The notes under the pieces are model-generated. The model was not told the origin of the DNA. It searched no databases and saw nothing but the letters and a program-made list of their open reading frames with translations. Made by a program: the position numbers and the translations under genes. 64,000 nt of DNA, taken from an uncultured Endomicrobiia bacterium (GTDB lineage Bacteria; Elusimicrobiota; Endomicrobiia; DTEH01). Positions 40,201-49,552 of this stretch are shown here, piece by piece; the first letter of the stretch is position 1; each line of letters starts with the position of its first letter. The stretch covers positions 1 to 64,000 of the forward strand of contig CALDDQ010000012.1 in NCBI GenBank assembly GCA_937936785.1, given 5' to 3'.

Positions 40201-40785
40201 GGCTTTTATATTTTTAATTTGTAAAAAATTATCTTTTATTTCTTCAATTTTTAACTCGTCAAAAAAAACTTTACCTTTTCCTCCTGTACCACAAGATATA
40301 GCAAGTTCTATCTTTTCAATTTTTGATAACTTTTCGTTAGGATTAGGACCCCAAGCAAATGTTATATCACGTTTTCTTACAATCATTTTTGTCCACTGAT
40401 CTTGAAATTTGTAATTAGTCCATTTTTTCCAGAAAACATTACCTTCTTTGTCAATTAGTTTAAATTCAACGTTATTATCTGGTATCTCACCTTTTATATT
40501 AAATGTTATCTTAAAGTTTTCTGGTAATTTAAGTGAAACATCTTTTGTTATAACAACGTAACCCATTTTATTAGTAAAATCTATATCTAATCCTAAGTAT
40601 GTACTTTTATCTTCGGTGGTAGTCATCATATTCATTACTACACCATCTGAATTTGTGGGTTTCCATATTGATATTTCATTAAAATCATCCAATATTTTGA
40701 CAGACGAAAAAAGATTAGAAATTATGATAGTTAAAATACAACAAATAAAATTTAATTTCCAAATTAACTTTTTGATTTTTTTCAC
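37219..40785 (-). CDS. Exported discoidin (F5/8 type C, two copies) protein with six-hairpin glycosidase-like C-terminal domain
   Basis: GTG start with GGAGGG upstream; discoidin copies NQWLILDLGEEIEISGLVIDWEYAYAKEYEILFSKDNINWTKVY and NQWLKIDFRKPREYSGIFIHWHPNDYAIEYDVFASTDAQNWTKIY; catalytic-like region SRSYNRSWIRDGSLTSSALLKMG...GAEHVPENDSHGQYIY. Confidence 0.8.
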   Translation of the reverse strand: MKKIKKLIWKLNFICCILTIIISNLFSSVKILDDFNEISIWKPTNSDGVVMNMMTTTEDKSTYLGLDIDFTNKMGYVVITKDVSLKLPENFKITFNIKGEIPDNNVEFKLIDKEGNVFWKKWTNYKFQDQWTKMIVRKRDITFAWGPNPNEKLSKIEKIELAISCGTGGKGKVFFDELKIEEIKDNFLQIKNIKATSSSIEKLELGPQNVVDGDKHTRWSSEHSDNQWLILDLGEEIEISGLVIDWEYAYAKEYEILFSKDNINWTKVYFVDDSDGGTDEIFLKRNKVKYIKINCIKRGTVWGFSIYEIRLKSPDDEIIVSASTSVNKKIVDNLFDGNKKTYWHSDKNENQWLKIDFRKPREYSGIFIHWHPNDYAIEYDVFASTDAQNWTKIYRVKNSDGGRDRIYVEDGESRYLKIELKKSSGQKGYGISEIEIKGVEEKVTPIKKFEIAAEDSLKGFYPKYLQNKQSYWTVVGIDSDVKESLVNEEGALEVDKESFTIEPFLYLNNKLITWADVKLEQDLEKKYLPIPLVKWDHNDFTLIAKFFPSGEINNSEIIAWYKIKNNLNTKLDGKLFLAIRPFQVNPPWQLLNTTGGLAKVSSISYDDKIVTVNNEKYIIPLTKPTNFGAAEYASGDITKYLKEGKVPPNKIINDLSSYASAALEYILEIEPNEEKDIFILIPLYDSKLKNIAYESNMTYDQAVLLGTEKFNKSVNYWDSKLSYFEINLPPEDLKLARTIRSNLAYILINKDGPRIQPGSRSYNRSWIRDGSLTSSALLKMGLTKEVREFIDWYAKYIFPNGHVPCAVDDRGAEHVPENDSHGQYIYLCMQYYNYTKDKFFLKQHLSNIIKVADYIISLRNKRKSTEYKNGPIEKRILYGLVPESISHEGYSEKPMHSYWDNFFALKGLKDATKIMEILGERDLKNKYAREVLDYRKDLYESIKLAMQTHGISYIPGCAELGDFDATSISIGIYPVDEFDYMPRKELENTLNIYYKDVEKRILGKNWGENFTPYEHRNLRSFIYLNQKEKAHKILDYFFSCQRPYNWNHWAEIVWRIEDAPYFIGDMPHTWVGSDYINSVRSFFVIENENNGNITLCKGLKDEWLEYKYGVSVKNLPTVWGILNYELKKIDNVVKARIYGNFKQPGDIILFSPISKPIKEVKINGKQWKNFSSTEIKFKKIPVEVEITY

Positions 40786-40876
40786 AAGTGTACCCTCCGT
40801 TATTTTTTATTTAACCTAGAAAATATCAAATTTTTTTATATTTTACAATTTAAAAAATCATTTAAACTACAATTTT

Positions 40877-41293
40877 TTAAGTTATTTGTTTCAAACTAAA
40901 CTTTGTCATAAAATCTATGCATTTGATACTTCTTACTCCATTAAATAACAAATTTTCTTTTAACTTATTATCGTTTGTTACAACGATAACTTCTATATTT
41001 GTTTCATATCTTTTTTTTGCAATACGAATTATCTGCGCATCAGCAGGTTGAGTTTCTTTTGGTCCTTCAGCATAAACCACCTCAATCTTACCCACACGCA
41101 TCTTTTCAAACGGGGCTAAACTATGAACATCGTACACTATAACCACTTCAACATTTTTATTTTCAGTAAACAACCGTGATAATTCTTTATTTAACCGTTC
41201 CCGAGCAGAAATTACACTTTGTGGATTTTGATTTTTTACATAACCTAAATATTGCATCAAATTACTTCCGTCAATTATATATTTTGTTTTCAT
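40877..41293 (-). CDS. NYN-domain (YacP-like) putative ribonuclease
   Basis: YIIDGSNLMQYLG; VIVYDVHS; DAQIIRIAKKRYETNIEVIVVTNDNKLKE. Confidence 0.75.
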   Translation of the reverse strand: MKTKYIIDGSNLMQYLGYVKNQNPQSVISARERLNKELSRLFTENKNVEVVIVYDVHSLAPFEKMRVGKIEVVYAEGPKETQPADAQIIRIAKKRYETNIEVIVVTNDNKLKENLLFNGVRSIKCIDFMTKFSLKQIT

Positions 41294-41562
41294 AAAAAAC
41301 CGAACTTTGAAAATAGGTTTGGATTTTTAAAAATTATTGATATTTTTTTGATTATTGCTATCAATAAACATTATATAATTTTTACAAATAAAATTAAAAT
41401 TCTTTTTATAAAAATGTAAAGTAGATAAACACAGTAGAGTAGTAGAAATAAACTTTAATTTGTTTCTATTACAAATACATCTATAAATCCGTAAATAAAA
41501 AAGTTAAAATACTAGTATCCAAAAAACTGTAGTTTTTGTAATCATAAAACACAACCAATATT

Positions 41563-42255
41563 TTACAAATCTTTAACGTGCATTTTTATTTTTAAGTTGT
41601 TATTAATTTGTTTATACCATTCTTCAAGAACAGCAACTTGTTTTTCTTGTAATAATTCTTGAGCAAATTTTTCTTTTTCTTTTTCAAAATTTTTCATATT
41701 ACCAAATTTGTTATTATAGGCAAGAACAATTTCGTTATTTGATATTTTTACTGATGACACTACAAACTCACGAAGTTTAAACATTGCAATTTGTTTTTTT
41801 CTTGATTCTTCAAACTCTTTTGGAGACATTTTTAGACGATATAACAAAGTACTGATGTAAGTTTCCCGGTCAAATCGTCCATCTTTTTGAAAAGCAGGTA
41901 TTCGCATAATGTTTTGATAAACTTCAGCATTAGTTACTACAATACCAAACTTTTTACTTTCTTGCCAAAAAACTTCCTCTTGCAAAAGATCACGAAACAC
42001 TTGTTGTTTTATTGATTTTGTGATCTCTTGCGTAATTTCGTGTCCTTGTTCTCTGTAGTTGTCAATATTTTGATTTACTATACGATTAAATCTTGACAAC
42101 GAAATTTTTGTTCCATTAACTGTTGCAACAGTGTCAATTGCAGAAGTAGCTCTGATGTATCCTCCAAAACCAAGAAATATTCCTGCAAGAAAACCTATTA
42201 CTGTTACTATAAAGATATCTCTACGATGTTTTTTAAAAAATGAAAAAATGTCCAT
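41563..42255 (-). CDS. SurA_N-type chaperone domain protein lacking a PPIase domain
   Basis: TM anchor, ATVNGTKISLSRFNRIVNQNID...VFRDLLQEEVFWQESKKFGIVVTNAEVYQNIMRIPAFQKDGRFDRETYISTLLYRLKMSPKEFEESRKKQIAMFKL; short C-terminal helix. Confidence 0.82.
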   Translation of the reverse strand: MDIFSFFKKHRRDIFIVTVIGFLAGIFLGFGGYIRATSAIDTVATVNGTKISLSRFNRIVNQNIDNYREQGHEITQEITKSIKQQVFRDLLQEEVFWQESKKFGIVVTNAEVYQNIMRIPAFQKDGRFDRETYISTLLYRLKMSPKEFEESRKKQIAMFKLREFVVSSVKISNNEIVLAYNNKFGNMKNFEKEKEKFAQELLQEKQVAVLEEWYKQINNNLKIKMHVKDL

Positions 42256-42352
42256 AAATAAGATTTTTTTCCTTTAAATGTAAGTAAACTATAATAAAAA
42301 ATTTTGTTAGTCAAGGTTGACTTGAAAAAATTTTTTTGATAGAAACTTTGTT

Positions 42353-43177
42353 ATGAAAAAATTTTTTCCTTTAATTATTTTAGTAATCATATTTTTAAGT
42401 TGTACTGATCCAAAAAATATTCTGTCTAAAGCAAAAAAGTATCAAGTACAAAATAAATATGACAATGCAGAAAGACTATACTTGAGATTGATAATTAAGT
42501 ATCCAACAGACGATCTTGCAGCAGAAGCTATGTATAATTTGGGTTTGATTTATAAAGACGTAAAAAAAGATTATCCTCAAAGTAAACTTTGGTTTTCTCA
42601 AATTATTACAAAATTTCCATATTCTGATTTTAAAGATCTTGCTCAGGTAGGGATGTTAGATTCTCCAGATTATTTTGGTTTAAACGAGAACAATACATTG
42701 TTATTAGGTGATCCGGAAACAGGTGGAAAAAATATGCGGATAAAAAATAAAACAAGTAAATTAGATTACAATTTGTTTTTATTAGAACAAACACTTTTTG
42801 CTGGAGAAAAAGTTGTCCGGGTAGAAAAAAGATATTATTTAAAAACAGGAACAGAGATACGGGAATTTTTGGCAGATCCAACAAAAAATAAAAATGCTAT
42901 TTATTCAGTGGTATTAAAGCTGCCGTATGAAAAAAATAATTTTTGGCAAACAAAAAAAGATGGTAAAAATGTTACTTATACTATAGTAGAAGATAATGTA
43001 AAAATAAAAATAAAAGATAAAGAATTTGTTAATTGTATAAAAGTTATGGAACAGGTAGAAAATTCTGTTGGGATAAAATATTTATATTATGCGCCAAATG
43101 TTGGATGTGTAAAAATTACAACTACAACTATCCTGCAAAAAGATAAAGAGTATGTATCTGTGCAAGGAATTTTTTAG
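42353..43177 (+). CDS. Lipoprotein with TPR/BamD-like N-terminal repeat region
   Basis: Lipobox FLSC; YDNAERLYLRLIIKYPTDDLAAEAMYNLGLIYKDVKKDYPQSKLWFSQIITKFPYSDF. Confidence 0.72.
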   Translation: MKKFFPLIILVIIFLSCTDPKNILSKAKKYQVQNKYDNAERLYLRLIIKYPTDDLAAEAMYNLGLIYKDVKKDYPQSKLWFSQIITKFPYSDFKDLAQVGMLDSPDYFGLNENNTLLLGDPETGGKNMRIKNKTSKLDYNLFLLEQTLFAGEKVVRVEKRYYLKTGTEIREFLADPTKNKNAIYSVVLKLPYEKNNFWQTKKDGKNVTYTIVEDNVKIKIKDKEFVNCIKVMEQVENSVGIKYLYYAPNVGCVKITTTTILQKDKEYVSVQGIF

Positions 43178-43274
43178 TTATTTTAAATTTTATAAATTTC
43201 AAAGTTACAAAAAATTAAGTTAAGATAAAAAATATATGATTTTTAAAAATTAAAAAAGGGGAATTGCAAAAAGA

Positions 43275-45914
43275 ATGAAAAATATATTTTCACATGGTGA
43301 ACCAGAAAATATGTATAAGGTTAATAATCCAAAATCGTACATTGTTATGCCGAAATTGCCACAGAAATTGGAGAAGTTAATTGATATTGCATATAACTTT
43401 TGGTGGACATGGACAACAGATGCTTTAGAACTTTTTCGTAGAATAGACAGAGATTTGTGGGAAGAGGTTTATCATAATCCAATAAAACTTTTAGGCAGTG
43501 TTTCTGAACAGAAATTAAAAGTGTTAGAATCAGATCCAAGTTTTATTGCACATTTAGAAGATGTGTACAAAGAATTACAAAAATATTTAACAGCAAACAC
43601 ATGGTTTTATAGAGAATTTTCAAAATCGCATCCAAAATGTTGTATAGCATATTTTTCAATGGAATATGGTTTATCGGAATGTGTTCCGATGTATTCTGGT
43701 GGGTTAGGAATTTTAGCAGGGGACCATTTAAAATCAGCTTCTGACATGGGATTACCTATGGTTAGTATAGGTTTGTGTTATAGGTATGGTTATTTTAAGC
43801 AACATTTAACAGATGACGGCTGGCAACAAGAAGAGTATGTAGAAAACCATTTTTTTAGGATGCCAATGAAACGTCTAAAAGAAGAAAATGGTTCTATACT
43901 AAAATTATTCATAGAGATTCCTAAAAATAACAATTCTCATTTAAATGATGAAAAAACTTCTAAAGATGGATTAGAAAAAATATTTTTTGAAGTTTGGGAA
44001 ATAAAAATAGGACGGAACTCGTTATATTTACTAAATACTGATCTTGCAGAAAATTCTGCTGAGAACAGAAACATTACACATCATTTATATGGTGGAGATA
44101 GAGAAATGCGGCTTAAACAAGAGATTGTTTTAGGAATGGGTGGAGTAAAACTTTTGCAATCGTTAAAAATTACACCTACAGTTTGGCATATGAACGAAGG
44201 GCATAGCGCATTTGTAGTTTTTGAACGGATAAAAGCGTTGATGAAAAATAATGGTTTGTCTTTTAAAGAAGCAAAGGAGTTTGTAGCTTCAAGTTCAATT
44301 TTTACCACTCACACACCAGTCCCTGCTGGTATTGATGTGTTTAGTGTAGATTTAATAAACAAATATTTTAACCATTATTGTAAAGATGTGGGTATAAAAA
44401 TTGACGATTTTTTATCCTTGGGAAGAGAAAATCCTGAAGATAAAAATTCTGGTTTTTCAATGGCAGTGTTAGCATTAAAAACTACTTCGTTTGCAAATGG
44501 TGTGAGCAAACTTCATGGCGTAGTGTCAAGAAATATGTGGAGAAATCTTTATCCGAACCTTCCATCAAATGAAATTCCTATTGACCACATTACAAACGGT
44601 ATTCATGCAAACACATGGATTTCGTATGAATTTGCAACTTTGTTTGACAGATACATAGGTCCTGCATGGAAAGATGAACCTGAAAATCAAACTATTTGGT
44701 CTCGTGTGAAAGAAATTCCCGATGCAGAACTTTGGCGTTCTCATGAACGTCGTCGTGAACGGTTAGTATCTTTTTCACGAAAGAGGTTAAAAGAACAACT
44801 TTTGCGACGTGGTGCTACAAGAGCAGAGATTGAACGTTCAGATGAAGTTTTAGACCCGGAAGCGTTAACTATAGGTTTTGCTCGCAGGTTTGCTGAATAT
44901 AAACGTGGGACATTGTTGTTTAGGAATTTAGATAGGTTAAAAAAAATTCTTTCTAACAAAGAGAAACCTGTTCAGTTGATAATTGCAGGTAAGGCACACC
45001 CGTTAGATAACATAGGAAAAGATATAATAAAGTACATAATACAACTTGCAAAAGATCCTGATTTAAGAGATAAGGTAGTATTTATTGAAGATTATGATAT
45101 GAACGTTGCGCATTATATGGTTCAAGGATGTGATGTGTGGTTAAACTTACCGAGAAGACCTTTGGAAGCTTCAGGAACAAGCGGTATGAAAGCTGCAGTT
45201 AATGGTGTGTTGAATGTTTCCATATTAGATGGTTGGTGGTGTGAGGCCTATAATGGTGAGAACGGTTGGGCAGTTGGTGGTGGAGAAGAGTATACAGATT
45301 TAGGTTTACAAGATGAGATTGAAAGTAGGATAGTGTACGATTTGTTAGAAAAAGAAGTAGTGCCGATTTTTTATTCTCGAGGAATTGATGGTTTACCTCG
45401 TGCATGGATAAAAAAAATGAAAGATTCAATGTTAGCAATATGTCCGATATTTAACATGAACAGATTAATGGAAGATTATACACGCAAATTTTATCTTCCG
45501 GCAGATATAAATTATAATAATTTTATAGCAAACAACTGGGAGATGACAAAAAATTTTAGTAAGTGGATAGAAAATTTACAATCTAACTGGGACAAAATTA
45601 AAGTGTTAGAAGTAAAAGATAATATAAAAGAAACTGTAATTTTGAACGAAAAAATTGAGGTAGAAGCAAAAATTAGTTTAGAAAAGATATTTTCAAAAGA
45701 AGTTTCAGTACAACTATATTGGGGATATTTAGATTCAAAAAATAGAATTACCGAACCACAAATTGTTGAAATGCAGGTTGTAGATGAACGGAATGGAGTT
45801 TATAGAGGGGTAATTATTTCCGATAGAGTTGGACATTGCGGATATGTAATAAGAATTTTACCAAAGTTTAATAACAAAATAATCTACCGCCCAAATTTTA
45901 TAAAATGGTACTAA
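43275..45914 (+). CDS. glgP: Alpha-glucan (glycogen) phosphorylase
   Basis: IAYFSMEYGLSECVPMYSGGLGILAGDHLKSASDMGLP; WHMNEGHSAFV; IDHITNGIHANTW; EASGTSGMKAAVNGVLNVSILDGWW. Confidence 0.96.
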   Translation: MKNIFSHGEPENMYKVNNPKSYIVMPKLPQKLEKLIDIAYNFWWTWTTDALELFRRIDRDLWEEVYHNPIKLLGSVSEQKLKVLESDPSFIAHLEDVYKELQKYLTANTWFYREFSKSHPKCCIAYFSMEYGLSECVPMYSGGLGILAGDHLKSASDMGLPMVSIGLCYRYGYFKQHLTDDGWQQEEYVENHFFRMPMKRLKEENGSILKLFIEIPKNNNSHLNDEKTSKDGLEKIFFEVWEIKIGRNSLYLLNTDLAENSAENRNITHHLYGGDREMRLKQEIVLGMGGVKLLQSLKITPTVWHMNEGHSAFVVFERIKALMKNNGLSFKEAKEFVASSSIFTTHTPVPAGIDVFSVDLINKYFNHYCKDVGIKIDDFLSLGRENPEDKNSGFSMAVLALKTTSFANGVSKLHGVVSRNMWRNLYPNLPSNEIPIDHITNGIHANTWISYEFATLFDRYIGPAWKDEPENQTIWSRVKEIPDAELWRSHERRRERLVSFSRKRLKEQLLRRGATRAEIERSDEVLDPEALTIGFARRFAEYKRGTLLFRNLDRLKKILSNKEKPVQLIIAGKAHPLDNIGKDIIKYIIQLAKDPDLRDKVVFIEDYDMNVAHYMVQGCDVWLNLPRRPLEASGTSGMKAAVNGVLNVSILDGWWCEAYNGENGWAVGGGEEYTDLGLQDEIESRIVYDLLEKEVVPIFYSRGIDGLPRAWIKKMKDSMLAICPIFNMNRLMEDYTRKFYLPADINYNNFIANNWEMTKNFSKWIENLQSNWDKIKVLEVKDNIKETVILNEKIEVEAKISLEKIFSKEVSVQLYWGYLDSKNRITEPQIVEMQVVDERNGVYRGVIISDRVGHCGYVIRILPKFNNKIIYRPNFIKWY

Positions 45915-45991
45915 TCAGTAAACTATCCAAGGTACTCTATTATATAAAAATTTAAAATCACATATAAACTTGTGATAAAGGAGAAAAAAGT

Positions 45992-48900
45992 ATGAAAAAA
46001 TATTTTGTTAGGATAATTTTTTGTTTTAGCACAATTTTTTTATTTTTAGTTCAAGTATATACTTATGAATCAATCCAAACTTTAAATTATAAAACGCAGA
46101 TAGCTTCCTTAGAACAACAAATTTTATCAAAAAATAATGAATTAGAAAATACAATAATTCTTTCAGTAGAAACTTTAGCCAGTGTAAATTCTTTTGCTTT
46201 AACAGCATCGGAAGCAGAACGGTTAGCCAATAATAAAAAGACTGTAATTGCGTTAAAATTTGGGTTAGGATCTTCAGGAGATATTATTCCAGCTAAAGCG
46301 TTGATAGATTTTTTAATAAACAAATTTGTTGAACAATTAAACAATGCATCATTTGATATTCAAATACAATATAAAGTGAAAGATGGAGAAATACCTGAAA
46401 TTGCAAAAACAGCTTTTTTACGTGCAAAACAGTATGCAAGAGAGCATGTAAGTAAAATTCAATCTGAAGAAGCCATTGCAGGTCGTGAATTAGAACAAGG
46501 AACAGATAAATATGTCTATCATGAACTTATAGGTTATGCTAAAGGTCTTTTAGAAGAAAAAAACAAATTTCAGCAGCAATACCAAACTTTAAAAACACAG
46601 ATTACAAAACTAAAATCTGAGTTAGATAACTTAAAAAAATCGCTGTTGGATAAAAAAAATTTGTTAAGCGAACAACAAAAAAGTGATGATTTATATCTGC
46701 AAATGAAAACCGAAATTGAAAAACAAAAAATGCTGGAAGAAGAACGTCAAAGACAATTAGATCAGCAAACATATCAACAGATAAAATCTGGGATAACAGA
46801 TGCTTCAGCAATAGATTTGTCCACAGAAATTCAGGAGATGGAAACTGTTGCTAACAAGTTAAAAAATAATGCTATATCTTATGCAACTTTTGAAACTGCA
46901 TTAAGTTTTATTGTACTTAGAGCAAAAAATAAAACACAAAATGTATCATTGGTTTCACCCAAAGGTCTTTCAGAAAAAGAAGAAGTAGAATGGAAAAAAC
47001 AACAATATAAAATTTTAGATTCTAAACTTAAAACGTTCTTAGAAAGATTAAAAGAGATAGAGAACAGTTTAGAGAAAGAGAAAATTAAACATATAGAAGA
47101 AATAAAAAAAATAGTAGAAGAAGCCAATAAAATTTTTTACAAGGACAACAAAGATGTTTTGTTAGAATATAAAAATCAGTTAGAAACTCAAGTGCCAAAG
47201 TTTGAGAATAGATTATATCAGTCAAAATATACACGATTGGTAGATGATATAGATGAAAGAATAAAAATTTTAAAAGATATGTTAAAAGATTTGCCTAAAG
47301 ATAGAAATGAAACCATGGCAATAAAAGAATATTATAATAATGCAAATAAGAAATATAATGATTTTAGAAAAGTTTTAATTAAAGAATATAACAAGGTGGT
47401 AACTAAAGTTAATGAATATATTAAAAAAAATTTTAATATTTTAAGTTATCCAACAACAATTGGATATTCCACAATAGAATATATAGCAGAAAATGATATA
47501 AAAATTTTTCCTGACAATTATGATGAACTAATAAAGTCTTATGATCAAAAAGAGAGAGAAATAAAAAACGAAATTCAAGAATTAGAAAATATTAGTACAG
47601 ATTTGAAATCTATCAGCGATAAACTAACTTCAACAAATTTAAGGTATTCAAATGTCAGAAAAAATATGGATGATTCCGTATCAACTTTTTTGGGGATAAA
47701 AGATACCATAAAAAATATGGAAGAAAAAATACTCTTGTTATCCAAAGAACGTGATTCGTATGTAAAAGAATTAGAAAAAATTAAAGAGAATTATATCGGA
47801 ATCCAAATTTTAACTTCAATGAAAAAACAGGAATATGGTTCGATACAACATGTTTCTCTCAGGCTTGGGGACATTGCATCTACAGTTTTAGGTTACATAA
47901 AAGAAGTTGATAAATTCATAGATTTTGCAAAAGAAAAAAATGATCCAAAAGTTTATCAGGTAGGCCCTGTGATTTTTAGGTATAAAAAATTTGTTGAAGA
48001 ATTTAAAAAAGAAGAAAATGTTTTGAGGACTGATTTAGAAAAATACTTAGATTTGTTAAAAAAAATTAAAATAGATTTTATAAATGTTTATACTCGTAGT
48101 CCTGAAAGTTTAATCACAGAGCCAAACACATCAAAATATTTTACAAAAAGTAAAATACCGCGTTTTGATAATGATAAATTTTATAAAGAATTAAATTCTG
48201 TATTATCAATCAAGAAAACCGATTTTAACTATTTTAATGATTACAACAGAGATTTTATTGCAGATGAAACAATCACAAATCTACGTAATCAAATTGTTGA
48301 GACAATGAACGAAATTTACAAACTTGTTGGGGAGATAGGGATAAAATTTGAACCTGCAAAAGTAATATCCTTATACATAGACAATCAACCAGTTACTGAA
48401 GGAACTAAATATGATACAATAACAATTTATCGTAAAGAAAGACAAACAGATAATTTAGATATTAAATTAATTGTTGATAGACCACAAAATGTTAAAGATG
48501 TAGAATTAAGTGTTGATGGTGGGATAACATATAAAAGAGGAATTCTTGATTTTAACGGTAAAGAATTTATTGGAAGTGTAGAGTTAGTGCCAAACAAAAC
48601 TGTTGAGATAAAGTTAAAAATTAACCAAAAGTTTGCACAAGATTATGTTGAACACCCACGTTTTGGGAAAGGGTTTACTTATTTTTATTCTACTGAAGAT
48701 CCACAAAAAGATATAGAAGAGATGTTACAAGATTTGATTTTTTCATATGAAACAAAATCCCAATTTAGTTTTATGAAAAATATTTCAGAAAATTTTGTTG
48801 GACAATATGAAAATATGCAAAATGCAATAAAAAAAGATTTTTCTACATATGACAATATAAGAATGAAATTGTATATTGATAACATAGTAATTAGTCCGGG

Positions 48901-49543
48901 TCGCGATACTGCGATGGTAGATGTTCGTTGGGAAAGATCTTGGACAAATGTGCAAACAAACAATCTTGAGGTAGGACAGTTAGGATCTAATAAGATAAAG
49001 CTAGAAAAAGTTCGCGGGAAATGGAAAATATTAGCATACTACGGTACACCAATGTTTGGTACTGCAGTAATTTCGTTAATTGATAATCCAACAGGTGGAA
49101 CTTTTATAAAAACAGATCTAAATAACATTGATACTAACACAAATTTACCAAAATTACCTGTTTATGAAGGACGAAGTTTGAGAAACCACACTGATGGAGG
49201 ATATTTTTTTTCATTTAATAATGACAAGGAATATAGTGTAATGAATGATTCTGTTTTACCGGATTATGAACTTCGTGATTTACAATATAAATTTTCAGAC
49301 AATGAAATTGTTTCATATGATTATGACAAAAGAATTTATGCTGTAGGGATAGGAAATTTGGATTCTGTTATAGAAGCACCTACAAGTGGTTATGAAAAAA
49401 ATGTTCCTGCTATAGTGGGATATGTTTATGTGTTTAAATGTGCAAATGGTAATTATGCCAAGTTTAAAATTACAAGCAAAGATGCTACAAAGATAATTTT
49501 TGATTATGTCTATCAACCAGATGGAAGCAAAAATTTGAGATAG
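45992..49543 (+). CDS. Large exported coiled-coil protein with C-terminal NTF2-like-looking domain, function unknown
   Basis: Signal peptide; long K/E/Q-rich heptad-like stretches (about residues 180-700); C-terminal MLQDLIFSYETKSQFSFMKNISENFVGQYENMQNAIKKDFSTYDNIRMKLYIDNIVISPGRDTAMVDVRWERSW...RGKWKILAYYG. Confidence 0.65.
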   Translation: MKKYFVRIIFCFSTIFLFLVQVYTYESIQTLNYKTQIASLEQQILSKNNELENTIILSVETLASVNSFALTASEAERLANNKKTVIALKFGLGSSGDIIPAKALIDFLINKFVEQLNNASFDIQIQYKVKDGEIPEIAKTAFLRAKQYAREHVSKIQSEEAIAGRELEQGTDKYVYHELIGYAKGLLEEKNKFQQQYQTLKTQITKLKSELDNLKKSLLDKKNLLSEQQKSDDLYLQMKTEIEKQKMLEEERQRQLDQQTYQQIKSGITDASAIDLSTEIQEMETVANKLKNNAISYATFETALSFIVLRAKNKTQNVSLVSPKGLSEKEEVEWKKQQYKILDSKLKTFLERLKEIENSLEKEKIKHIEEIKKIVEEANKIFYKDNKDVLLEYKNQLETQVPKFENRLYQSKYTRLVDDIDERIKILKDMLKDLPKDRNETMAIKEYYNNANKKYNDFRKVLIKEYNKVVTKVNEYIKKNFNILSYPTTIGYSTIEYIAENDIKIFPDNYDELIKSYDQKEREIKNEIQELENISTDLKSISDKLTSTNLRYSNVRKNMDDSVSTFLGIKDTIKNMEEKILLLSKERDSYVKELEKIKENYIGIQILTSMKKQEYGSIQHVSLRLGDIASTVLGYIKEVDKFIDFAKEKNDPKVYQVGPVIFRYKKFVEEFKKEENVLRTDLEKYLDLLKKIKIDFINVYTRSPESLITEPNTSKYFTKSKIPRFDNDKFYKELNSVLSIKKTDFNYFNDYNRDFIADETITNLRNQIVETMNEIYKLVGEIGIKFEPAKVISLYIDNQPVTEGTKYDTITIYRKERQTDNLDIKLIVDRPQNVKDVELSVDGGITYKRGILDFNGKEFIGSVELVPNKTVEIKLKINQKFAQDYVEHPRFGKGFTYFYSTEDPQKDIEEMLQDLIFSYETKSQFSFMKNISENFVGQYENMQNAIKKDFSTYDNIRMKLYIDNIVISPGRDTAMVDVRWERSWTNVQTNNLEVGQLGSNKIKLEKVRGKWKILAYYGTPMFGTAVISLIDNPTGGTFIKTDLNNIDTNTNLPKLPVYEGRSLRNHTDGGYFFSFNNDKEYSVMNDSVLPDYELRDLQYKFSDNEIVSYDYDKRIYAVGIGNLDSVIEAPTSGYEKNVPAIVGYVYVFKCANGNYAKFKITSKDATKIIFDYVYQPDGSKNLR

Positions 49544-49552
49544 AGGGAAAAT

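Noticed and set aside
39998-40399. 133-aa plus-strand ORF
   Set aside because: Antisense to the discoidin protein, which has clear domain motifs.
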